This document shows, one piece after another, positions 33,570 to 41,600 of a stretch of 64,000 nucleotides of DNA. The number at the start of each line of letters is the position of its first letter. The first letter of the stretch is position 1. The notes beneath the pieces were generated by a model. The model saw only the letters and a program-made list of their open reading frames with translations. It had not been told where the DNA came from and did no database searches. The DNA comes from Streptomyces nojiriensis (lineage in GTDB: Bacteria; Actinomycetota; Actinomycetes; Streptomycetales; Streptomycetaceae), in assembly GCF_017639205.1 (NCBI RefSeq), contig NZ_CP071139.1, positions 1,612,001 to 1,676,000 of the forward strand. The letters run 5' to 3'. The translations under genes and the position numbers were made by a program.

Positions 33570-36181
33570 CAAACTTCTCCTTCGCTGCCTGCGTGAGGGG
33601 AGTTCTCCTGGGCACCGCGGACCCAGCCGGCCCGGTAGGCCGCCATCCGGTCCCGGGCCTGCTCGGGGCTGCGGCCCGACGGCTCCTCGGGGAGGCGTGA
33701 TGCGGCCGGGGCCTTCGGGGCGGGGGCTTCCCGAAGCTGCGGGACGAGACTGGCCTGGCGCACCCGGCGCGGTAGTTCCGTGACCGTGGCCGGGGGCGCC
33801 GCGGCCGTCTGGGTACGGGCGCCCGCGCCGCCGGGGGCGCGCGGCCGGAGCGAAGCCACCGGGGCCGGGCGCGGCTCCTCGCGTACGGGGTCCGGGGCCG
33901 CGGCCGGGGACGGCGTGTCCTCCCGTACGACGGTCATGGCGGGTGGCCGTTCGGCCCCGGCGACCGCCTTCGGTGCCGGAGCGGCAGCCGGCGGCTCCGG
34001 GCGGGGCGCCGGGCGGGGCGCCGGGCCGGATTCCGGCGCCGTGCCGCGATCGGATGCGGAGGCGGGGGCAGAGGCGGAGGCAGAGGCAGCGGCGGTAGCG
34101 GCTCCGGCTGGGGCTCCGGTCGTGATCGCGCCCTGGAGAATGGAGTTGGGCAGGAGCACCACTGCGGTGGTGCCGCCGTAGGGCGACGTGCGCAGGTGCA
34201 CCTTGACTCCGTGGCGGGCCGAGAGGCGGCTGACCACGAAGAGCCCGAGCCGGTCGCTGTCGAAGAGGTCGAGGGACTCGGACTGCTCGATGCGGCGGTT
34301 GGCGTCGCCCAGGGACTCGGTGCCCATGCCGAGTCCGCGGTCCTCGACCTCCAGGACGTAGCCGGTGCCGACGGGCTCACCGCTCACCCGGACCTTGGTG
34401 TGCGGCGGGGAGAACTGAGCCGCGTTCTCGATGAGTTCCGCGAGCAGGTGGGTGAGGTCGGCGACGGCGCCCCCGACCACGGCGGCTTCCGCGAGCTGCC
34501 GGACCTCGATCCGCGGGTAGTCCTCGATCTCGGAGACGGCGGCCCGCACGACGTTCGTGAGGGGGACCGGCATCCGCCAGGCCCGGCCGGGGGTGGCACC
34601 CGACAGGATGATCAGGCTTTCCGCGTGCCGGCGCATCCGGGTGGTCAGGTGGTCGAGGCGGAAGAGGTCACCGAGCTCGTTCGGGTCGTCGGCGCGCCGC
34701 TCCATCGAGTCGAGCAGGGTGAGCTGCTTGTGTACGAGGACCTGGCTGCGGCGGGCGAGGTTGACGAAGACACCGGAGATCCCGTCGGCGAGTTCCGCCC
34801 GTTCGACGGCGGCGCTGAGCGCGGCCCGGTGGACGGTGCCGAGCGCCTCGCCGACCTGGGTGATCTCGTCCTCGGCGGGCGGCCCGGGCGGGGTCTCGGC
34901 GGCGACGTCGATCTCCTGGCCGGCGCGCAGCCGTTCCATCGCCTGCGGGAGTTTGCGGTGGGCGATCTCCAGGGCGGTGTTGCGCAGCGAGACGAGTTCG
35001 ACGACGAGCACCCGGCCGATCCGGACCGAGATGACGAGGGAGGCGGCGACGGCCGCCAGGCCCAGCAGCACGGCGGCCCCGGCCGGGGTGAGCGCCCCTT
35101 CGGTGAACGGGTCGGCCCGGTCGGCGGCCGCGGCGTGTGCGGACGCCTCGACCTCCCGCATCGAGGAGGCGATGCCGTTGTGGGCGGCCTCCCATCCGGC
35201 GGGCAATCCGCGGCTCTCCTTGGAGGTGCCCGCGGCCAGCGCCCGGTCCTCGGCGCCGGTGAGATCGGCGTAGTCGGCGCTCTTGGCGGCGGACTGCCAG
35301 ACGGCCTCCTGTTCGGCGGGGAGGTCACGGGCGGCGGATTCGGTGAGCGCGCGGCGGGACTCGACGGCGCCGGTCAGCTGCCGAAGCGTTTCGGCCGTGC
35401 GCGGGCCGGGGGCGGCGAGCAGCGCGTCCTCCCGGGAGAGCAGTTCCGCGGCGCGGGAGAATTCGAGCAGGACCCGGGCGTCGGCGCCGAGTTCGGCCTT
35501 CCCCCCGCCGGTCAGGGCGCCGCCGACGGCGAAGGCGGAGTCGACCACGCGGGTGTAGATGGTGTACGCCGCCTCGGGGGTGGCGCGGCGGTCGGCGATG
35601 TCCTTGCGCGACGCGCCCAGGCCTTCGACAGCGGCCACGAACGACTCCAGCCGGACCACGATGTCGGAGCGGTAGTCGCCGGAATCGGCCACGGTGTGCT
35701 GGTCACCGAGCCGCAACCGCTGCACGGCAGCGTCGGTCCGGCGGGCCTGCTGGTCCAGGGCGCCCGGGTCGGAGGCGGGGTCGGCGAGCAGACGGACGGC
35801 GGCGCGCCGTTCCGCCTGGAGCTCGGTGACGGCGGCGGCGACGGGTGTGCGTATCTCGGTGTCGACCTGGTGGACGCGGCTGAGCCGGGCCATGTCCTGG
35901 GCGGTGTTGACGGTGGCGAAGGCCCAGAGGGCGAGGAGCGAGACGACCGGGACCATCAGCAGCGAGACGATCTTCGCGCGGACGGTGGCGGGACGCAGCC
36001 GCAACCGCGGCCGCGGCCGGGGCCGGGGTCCGCTGGCGCGCGCGGCAGGCGGATCGGGCCGGTGGCCCGGGAACTCCGCCGGTTCCTCGGCCGGCGGCCC
36101 GGCGTGGGCCCGGCGGCCGCGTGCCGGGGGCGCGGGCAGCCTCGGCGCCGCTGCTTCCGGTCTTCTGCGGGGTGTTCGCAT
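33569..36181 (-). CDS. cvnA: Cvn conservon sensor histidine kinase-like protein (CvnA)
   Basis: Membrane sensor of 870 residues. A basic and proline-rich cytoplasmic start is followed by a membrane helix (about 70-92, IVSLLMVPVVSLLALWAFA), a nitrate/nitrite-sensor (NIT) extracytoplasmic domain (about 100-350), a second helix near 365-385, and a HAMP-like and dimerisation region with LDHLTTRMRRHAESLII. A GHKL ATPase domain follows with LLAELIENAAQFSPPHT (N box) and VEDRGLGMG (G box); the C-terminal 180 residues are Pro/Ala rich and disordered. ATG at 36181 has GAGGAG. It likely signals to CvnB-D. Confidence 0.9.
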   Translation of the reverse strand: MRTPRRRPEAAAPRLPAPPARGRRAHAGPPAEEPAEFPGHRPDPPAARASGPRPRPRPRLRLRPATVRAKIVSLLMVPVVSLLALWAFATVNTAQDMARLSRVHQVDTEIRTPVAAAVTELQAERRAAVRLLADPASDPGALDQQARRTDAAVQRLRLGDQHTVADSGDYRSDIVVRLESFVAAVEGLGASRKDIADRRATPEAAYTIYTRVVDSAFAVGGALTGGGKAELGADARVLLEFSRAAELLSREDALLAAPGPRTAETLRQLTGAVESRRALTESAARDLPAEQEAVWQSAAKSADYADLTGAEDRALAAGTSKESRGLPAGWEAAHNGIASSMREVEASAHAAAADRADPFTEGALTPAGAAVLLGLAAVAASLVISVRIGRVLVVELVSLRNTALEIAHRKLPQAMERLRAGQEIDVAAETPPGPPAEDEITQVGEALGTVHRAALSAAVERAELADGISGVFVNLARRSQVLVHKQLTLLDSMERRADDPNELGDLFRLDHLTTRMRRHAESLIILSGATPGRAWRMPVPLTNVVRAAVSEIEDYPRIEVRQLAEAAVVGGAVADLTHLLAELIENAAQFSPPHTKVRVSGEPVGTGYVLEVEDRGLGMGTESLGDANRRIEQSESLDLFDSDRLGLFVVSRLSARHGVKVHLRTSPYGGTTAVVLLPNSILQGAITTGAPAGAATAAASASASAPASASDRGTAPESGPAPRPAPRPEPPAAAPAPKAVAGAERPPAMTVVREDTPSPAAAPDPVREEPRPAPVASLRPRAPGGAGARTQTAAAPPATVTELPRRVRQASLVPQLREAPAPKAPAASRLPEEPSGRSPEQARDRMAAYRAGWVRGAQENSPHAGSEGEV

Positions 36182-36360
36182 GGGCTCCTCGTTCCGGGCG
36201 GTGCCTACGGGTGCGGTGTGGCAAGTGGGACGGTGTGGCAGGTGGGACTGGTGGGGTGACGCAGCAGTGGGGTGACGGCCGGTGCGCGGCGGTGCGGTGC
36301 CGCGGGATCAGCCCGGGCCACGGGCCGCCGGTGCACGGTCAGCGCGTCGTCAGTGGGCGG

Positions 36361-37149
36361 TCAGTGGGCGGGCACGGTGTGCTCCCCCGGGTGCCGGGCC
36401 GAAGCGGAGGCGGCGCGTTCGTCGATCGTCGGGGAGAGCGCGACGAAGGCGGCGGTGATGAACAGGTAGGAGCCCAGCCCGACGGCGAGCGGGAAGATGA
36501 ACTGCATGGCGGTGGCGCCGGGCAGGGCCGCGTCCGAGGGGCTGACGCTGACGGCGACGGCCATCATCCCCGTGTAGTGCATGCTGCTGACGGCGGCGCC
36601 CATGACGAGCGAGGCGACGGCGACCGCCACCGGTGACTTGATGTTGAGCGCGGCCCACAGGGCGGCGGTCGCCGCGATCACGGCGATGGCGACGGAGAGT
36701 CCGACGGTGAGCGGATCGTAGGAGACCTCGCCGTGCAGACGCAGGGCCGCCATGCCCAGGTAGTGCATGCTGGCGACGCCGAGTCCGGTGGTCAGGCCGC
36801 CCAGTACGAGGGACCGGCCGCGCTCCTTGCCGTAGCCGACGGCGAAGACTCCGGCGCCGACCACCAGCACGGCGACGAGCAGGCTGAGGATCGTGAGCGG
36901 CACGTCGTAGTGGATCTCGGTGCCCGTGACCTCGAAGCCGAGCATCGCGACGAAGTGCATGGTCCAGATGCCGGTGCCGATGGCGGAGGCCGCGGTGAGG
37001 AGCCAGTTGCGGCGGGAGGCTCCGGTCGTGGCGAGAGCCCGGACGGTGCAGCGCAGCCCGAGGGCGGCACCGATCGATGCCATCACATATGACAGCGCGG
37101 GTGTCAGCCACCCGTAGGCGGCGTGGTCCAGATGTCCCAGGTGTCCCAT
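36361..37149 (-). CDS. MHYT-domain integral membrane sensor
   Basis: Membrane protein of 262 residues with about seven helices and three MHYT repeats: TGIWTMHFVAMLGFE, VASMHYLGMAALRLHG and VSSMHYTGMMAVAV. The His/Met residues are proposed to bind copper for sensing O2, CO or NO. No GGDEF or kinase domain is attached. ATG at 37149 is used, with GTG at 37155 as an alternative; neither has a clear ribosome site. It lies 180 bases behind CvnA in the same direction and could add a gas/redox input, but no link is shown. Confidence 0.88.
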   Translation of the reverse strand: MGHLGHLDHAAYGWLTPALSYVMASIGAALGLRCTVRALATTGASRRNWLLTAASAIGTGIWTMHFVAMLGFEVTGTEIHYDVPLTILSLLVAVLVVGAGVFAVGYGKERGRSLVLGGLTTGLGVASMHYLGMAALRLHGEVSYDPLTVGLSVAIAVIAATAALWAALNIKSPVAVAVASLVMGAAVSSMHYTGMMAVAVSVSPSDAALPGATAMQFIFPLAVGLGSYLFITAAFVALSPTIDERAASASARHPGEHTVPAH

Positions 37150-37313
37150 GGCCACGGGACGCTAGTCCGGGTGAGGGTGCGAACAGGGGGCGCATTTCGA
37201 AAGCAGCTGGAACTGCTGGAATATGACAGAGCTACGTTCATCTTCGATCACACCACGTGCCAGCTTGCACACGGTCCGCAGGCGGGCGGGTACGGGTGGG
37301 GGATCATGGGCGC

Positions 37314-37913
37314 ATGAGCGAAGACCACACACACGTGCAGGAGTTCTTCGGGGCGCGCGCAGCCGACTGGGACCGCAGGTTTCCCGGCGACGAGCCCGCG
37401 TTCACCACCGCCGTGACCGAGTTCGGGCTGCGGCCCGGGGACCGCGTGCTCGACGCGGGCTGCGGCACCGGGCGGGCCATGACCGCGCTGCGGGCCGCCG
37501 TCGGACCCGCCGGGACCGTGCTCGGCGTGGACCTCACTCCGCAGATGCTGGCCGCCGCGCGGCGGGCGGGGCGGGACGCCGAGGGCGCCCTGCTCCTCGC
37601 CGACGTGGCCCGGCTGCCGCTGCGCGACGAGGTGCTCGACGCGGTGTTCGCCGCCGGGCTCATCGCCCACCTGCCCGACCCGGGGGCGAACCTGCGCGAG
37701 CTCGCCAGGGTGGTCCGCCCCGGTGGCGGGCTCGCGCTCTTTCACCCGATCGGGCGGGCGGCCCTCGCCGCGCGGCACGGCCGCGAGCTGACCCCGGACG
37801 ACATGCGGGCCGAGCACAACCTCGGCCCGCTGCTGACCGGTTCGGGCTGGGACATGGCCTCGTACGCCGATGACGACGACCGTTTCCTGGCGCTGGCCGT
37901 ACGTCGCCCCTGA
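37314..37913 (+). CDS. Class I SAM-dependent methyltransferase
   Basis: Methyltransferase of 199 residues (UbiE/Methyltransf_11 type). Motif I VLDAGCGTGRAM (about 45-56), post I VLGVDLTPQML, and motif III-like LARVVRPGGGLALFHPIG near 135. Substrate unknown. The upstream 160 bases are more AT-rich than the surroundings and probably carry the promoter for this gene. Confidence 0.9.
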   Translation: MSEDHTHVQEFFGARAADWDRRFPGDEPAFTTAVTEFGLRPGDRVLDAGCGTGRAMTALRAAVGPAGTVLGVDLTPQMLAAARRAGRDAEGALLLADVARLPLRDEVLDAVFAAGLIAHLPDPGANLRELARVVRPGGGLALFHPIGRAALAARHGRELTPDDMRAEHNLGPLLTGSGWDMASYADDDDRFLALAVRRP

Positions 37914-37963
37914 ACACACCCGTACGTCGGCCCCATGCCCGGGGTCCGCGGAGGTGCCCGGGA

Positions 37964-38878
37964 TCAGGCCGGAGGCTGGGCCTCGGCTCCGGCGGGCCGG
38001 CGGGGATGCGGAACGGGGCAGCCGCCCGAGCCGGGCACGGGGAACGTGCCGAGCTCACCCACGTCGTAGCCGTCCGGATAGCCCTTGATCTCCGGGTTCT
38101 GGCGGGCGTAGTGCGGGGCGCGGCGCGGGGGCAGGAGCCGGACCGCACGGCCGCGCAGCCACAGGGCGCCCTGGACGAGGCGCCGGACCGGGGCGCGCGG
38201 GGTCTCGTAGCGGAAGGCGCCCAGCAGCGACTCGTCGAGGAGGGCGAGGCTCGCGCGCCGCACGGCGGGGGCGACCGGCGCCGGGTACCAGGAGGCCATG
38301 AGGTCGAGGGTGGAGTCGGCGACCCTGCGGGCGCCTTCGTCCCAGCCGAAGTGGGCCTCCTCGTAGGCGTCGAGGGTGGATTCGAACTCCTCGTAGGAGC
38401 CCGGGATGTCCGTGATGCCCAGGTGTCTGCCGAGGGTGGCGTAGTAGTTCGCGCAGGCCCGGCGCTCGTGGTGGGTCAGCGGACGCCAGCCGTAGGCGTC
38501 CAGCCAGCGCGCGGGAATCACCACGAAGGTGCTCAGGACGTACCGCATGTCGTCGTTCGAGATGTCGTAGCTGCGGTGCATCTGGTTGACGCGGCGGATG
38601 GCGGTGCGTGCGGTGTCGCTCTCGAAGCCGTGCTCGACGACCGCGTCCAGGAGCAGCGCGGTGTCGTCGTAGCGCTTCTGGGTCCGGTCGGTGAACTCGG
38701 CCGTCTCGGCCAGCAGGCCACCGATGCTCGGGACGGCATATGTCCGGAACAGGGCGAGTTCCAGGGCGCGGGTGAAGTCCCAGGGGAACTCGTAGGTGGC
38801 GGTGAGCCGGTAGATGGCGAGGAAATCCTTGTCGGGATCGAGACGGAGGATCTCCCTCAGCCGATCGTAACGCTGCAC
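37964..38878 (-). CDS. Oxygenase MpaB/DUF2236-family protein
   Basis: Haem-binding-type oxygenase family protein of 304 residues (ER-bound oxygenase mpaB/latex-clearing-protein-like). IRRVNQMHRSYDISNDDMRYVLSTFV (quoted in part) and PLTHHERRACANYYATLGRHLGI contain the conserved His/Arg positions. GTG at 38878 is preferred because AAAGGGA is upstream; a longer frame reaches 38908. The C-terminus is basic then Pro-rich. The substrate is unknown. Confidence 0.8.
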   Translation of the reverse strand: MQRYDRLREILRLDPDKDFLAIYRLTATYEFPWDFTRALELALFRTYAVPSIGGLLAETAEFTDRTQKRYDDTALLLDAVVEHGFESDTARTAIRRVNQMHRSYDISNDDMRYVLSTFVVIPARWLDAYGWRPLTHHERRACANYYATLGRHLGITDIPGSYEEFESTLDAYEEAHFGWDEGARRVADSTLDLMASWYPAPVAPAVRRASLALLDESLLGAFRYETPRAPVRRLVQGALWLRGRAVRLLPPRRAPHYARQNPEIKGYPDGYDVGELGTFPVPGSGGCPVPHPRRPAGAEAQPPA

Positions 38879-39013
38879 CAGGTGTCCCTTTCTGTGGCGG
38901 GCCCCCAACTCTACGTGCAGGTAGCAGCCTTGGAAATCGTGTCCCGCAAGCTCTCGACGGGCGGGTTACCCGCTGGTTAAGGTGCGCCGACGAGAGAGCT
39001 ACCAGGAGGCCAG

Positions 39014-39802
39014 GTGTCCGACGACGAGGGTGGCGGCTCGCTGTACGTGCTGACCGCGGTGCTGCTGACCCCGGCACAGTTCCCCAGCATCCTGGGCGAC
39101 GACTTCCCCGAGGCCTGCTCCCTGCTGGGCGTGGCGCCGGGCGGGGAGGGGTACGGGCTGGTGCTCGGCCAGGACGAGGAAGGCGCGCGCTGGACGGTCG
39201 TCGTGGACGACGTCTCGCTCGTCGCGACGGCCATCGCCTCCTGGGACTGCGGGATGGAGTACGACCTGTCCCCCGACGAGCGGACGATCGTGGTCTCGCT
39301 GGCGGGCTGGCCACTGGACCTGTCGGTGGCCGCGTCGGGAATCCCCGAGCCGCACGATCCCGAGCAAGGAGCGGACGGTACGGGGCGGGTCCCGCTCGCC
39401 CCGCCCTCGGCCGACGCGTGGGGTCCGGTGCAGCGGCGGATGGGCGCGGACCAGATCGCGCGGGAGTGGGCGGACTGGCGCGAGCGCGTGGCCACGGACG
39501 GCGGGGCGGCCGCCGCCGCACACCCCGGGCTCGCGCGGGCGCTGGAGGAGGCCGTGGCGTACACGAAGACCCCGCCACCGCCCGGCCGGGTACGGTCCTC
39601 GTTCGCCGGCGAGGGGGCCCGGACGCTGCGGGTGGACGGGCCCGGCTGGTCGCTCGTGGCGCGTACCGGAGAGGCGGCCTTCGTCCTGCTGGACGAGGAA
39701 CCGAGCGAGGTGCTCACGGTCCCCCACGAGGGGGCCTCCGACCTGCCGGACCTGCCGGACCTGCTGGAGGCGCTCGACCGCATCGCGGTCCGCCCGTCGT
39801 GA
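39014..39802 (+). CDS. Uncharacterised cytoplasmic protein
   Basis: I do not recognise this 262-residue acidic protein. The N-terminal part alternates strands and helices (LTAVLLTPAQFPSILGDDFP, WTVVVDDVSLVATAIASWD, LSPDERTIVVSLAGWPLDL), and the C-terminal part (GRVRSSFAGEGARTLRV, WSLVARTGEAAFVLLD) is a small beta region. GTG at 39014 has AGGAGG upstream. No signal peptide or membrane helix. Divergent from the MpaB gene. Confidence 0.65.
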   Translation: MSDDEGGGSLYVLTAVLLTPAQFPSILGDDFPEACSLLGVAPGGEGYGLVLGQDEEGARWTVVVDDVSLVATAIASWDCGMEYDLSPDERTIVVSLAGWPLDLSVAASGIPEPHDPEQGADGTGRVPLAPPSADAWGPVQRRMGADQIAREWADWRERVATDGGAAAAAHPGLARALEEAVAYTKTPPPPGRVRSSFAGEGARTLRVDGPGWSLVARTGEAAFVLLDEEPSEVLTVPHEGASDLPDLPDLLEALDRIAVRPS

Positions 39803-40050
39803 ACACGCGCCGGGGCGGGCGGCGGCGGTGACGGCTCCGACGGCTCCGACGGACGACCCGTACCGGGCGGTCGGTCCGCGCCCGGCCTCCGCGCGCGGGC
39901 CGTCTCGCCCCCTCACAATCGAAAAGAACCGGCCACAAAGGCCGGAAATCGCTCTGGATCCCCCTCCTCCAGAATGATCGAATCGGCCAGTCAAGCGGCT
40001 CAAAGATGCGCACCCCGCATCTTCGGCCCATTCCACGACGGAGGCCATTC

Positions 40051-41058
40051 TTGAATTCCATGTCCTACCTGGACCTGCACCGGGAAGTCTCGCAGGACAT
40101 CGACGCGGAGATCGACACCGCGCTGGAGCGGCTCGGCCCACTGGCGAGCACGACCAGGAACTCAGTGGCCAAGCTCTTGGAGCACCGCAAACTGAGACAT
40201 CCCCTCTCGGTACTGCCGCTCCTCACGCACGCCATAGAGACCGGAAATCCGAGGCCGGCCATACCGTTGTCCGCCGTCCACCTGCTGTGGTGGACCTCGG
40301 CCTGCTACCTCGACGACCTGGCGGATGCCAACGGTGCCTCCATCTCCGGTGAGCTCACCGAGAACGAAGCGCTGCTCGCGTCCGTCATCACGGGGAACTC
40401 ACTCCCCATCCAGATCCTCCTCTCACAGGATCTCCCGGAGTCGGCGCGCAGCGCGCTGATAACCGAGATCCTGAACGGCTGGATCATCGGCGTCGACGGC
40501 CAGATCGACGACATGCGCGGGGACATCTGCAGCGCGTCGCGGAAATCGGTCGTCGAGACGTACCGCGGCAAGTCCGGCGCTCCGTTCGGAATGATCACGG
40601 CAATGGCCGCCATATTCTCGGGAACAACGGCCGAGAAGGTGGAGCTGTGGCGTGAATTCGGCTACGTCTTCGGGATCCTTTGGCAAATATTCAACGACCA
40701 GGAAGACATCCTGTCCGGCCGCAACGAGGACCTGGTCAACGGCACGGTCACCTATCTCCTCGCCTCCGTCCTCGAGGACGCCTCGCCCGATTCCCGGGAG
40801 CGGATCCTGGACCTGTGCGCCACCGCCGGGCGCTCGCACCAGGCCAGAGTGGAACTCGAGGGACTGCTGCGGACCCCCACCACCCTCGACCGGTACCGGG
40901 CGGAGATCGACGCCTTCCGCGGCGAGGGGCACCGAATCCTGGACGAACTGGGCGGCGACGAGACCTACTTGCCGGTGCTCCGGCACCTCGTGGACCACGC
41001 GTCGCAGATGCTGCTCGAAGCGGACCTCGACCCGGTCGCCGTGAGCGGCGCCGCCTGA
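40051..41058 (+). CDS. Isoprenyl diphosphate synthase-like protein, TTG start
   Basis: Class I trans-prenyltransferase-like protein of 335 residues. The first aspartate-rich motif is YLDDLAD near residue 92 (DDxxD). The GQ..DM...S...Y..K pattern (VDGQIDDMRGD then VVETYRGKSGAPF) follows. The second motif is IFNDQED (near 215), altered from the usual DDxxD. GGAGG (40040-40044) is 6 bases before TTG at 40051 but 15 before ATG at 40060, so TTG is preferred. The gene stands alone with no terpene cyclase beside it and uses some AT-rich codons (ATA, ATATTC). A hairpin CCGGCC-ACAAA-GGCCGG is at 39929-39945 upstream. Confidence 0.82.
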   Translation: MNSMSYLDLHREVSQDIDAEIDTALERLGPLASTTRNSVAKLLEHRKLRHPLSVLPLLTHAIETGNPRPAIPLSAVHLLWWTSACYLDDLADANGASISGELTENEALLASVITGNSLPIQILLSQDLPESARSALITEILNGWIIGVDGQIDDMRGDICSASRKSVVETYRGKSGAPFGMITAMAAIFSGTTAEKVELWREFGYVFGILWQIFNDQEDILSGRNEDLVNGTVTYLLASVLEDASPDSRERILDLCATAGRSHQARVELEGLLRTPTTLDRYRAEIDAFRGEGHRILDELGGDETYLPVLRHLVDHASQMLLEADLDPVAVSGAA

Positions 41059-41170
41059 CCCGGGCCCTCTTCCGGATCTTGCCGGGCCCGCGACGCCCGG
41101 CGGGCCACACCATCCGGGCGTCACCGCCACCCGGCGGGTACGCGTCCGAGCCCGCCCCGCGGCCCTGACT

Positions 41171-41201
41171 GCCGGGCTCCGCGCCGAAGCCGGAGCCCGG
41201 C
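41171..41201. terminator. Hairpin between convergent genes
   Basis: GCCGGGCTCCG (41171-41181) and CGGAGCCCGGC (41191-41201) pair perfectly over 11 bp with a 9-base loop. Placed between the prenyl synthase end (41058) and the convergent small membrane protein stop (41234). Confidence 0.6.
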
Positions 41202-41233
41202 CACCCCGCCGGGCGAGCGCGCGGCCGCCGCGG

Positions 41234-41416
41234 TCAGCGGCCGATCTGCTTCCTGGACATGCCCCGCAGACGGCGCCGCTGGGAGGAGTCCAGCAGGAGG
41301 TAGGCGGCGACCGGCACGCCGATCAGGACCAGCAGCCCGGCCCAGAACCCCACGGTCCAGAACAGCACGATGGCTGCCACGACTCCGGCAACCGCGATCT
41401 TTCCGCTCGTGGACAT
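41234..41416 (-). CDS. Small two-helix membrane protein
   Basis: Short protein of 60 residues: MSTSGKIAVAGVVAAIVLF and GFWAGLLVLIGVPVAAYLLL form two likely membrane helices, followed by a basic tail (DSSQRRRLRGMSRKQIGR). ATG at 41416 has a doubled AGGAGG upstream. Function unknown; similar small proteins are common next to actinomycete helicase genes. Divergent from the SNF2 gene. Confidence 0.7.
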   Translation of the reverse strand: MSTSGKIAVAGVVAAIVLFWTVGFWAGLLVLIGVPVAAYLLLDSSQRRRLRGMSRKQIGR

Positions 41417-41600
41417 CTGCGGACACCTCCTCCTGCCGTCGACCACTCCTACCCGCTCAACGCGCCGTCGCGACCGCGCGTTCCCCGACACCCGAACGGT
41501 CTTCGAAGTGACCCGGGTCACGGCCGCGCCCCCGTCGTCGGGCGCCCCCGGTGGGGTACCGTCGGCCACTCCGTATCCGGTAGTCAAGTTTGAGGAATGC

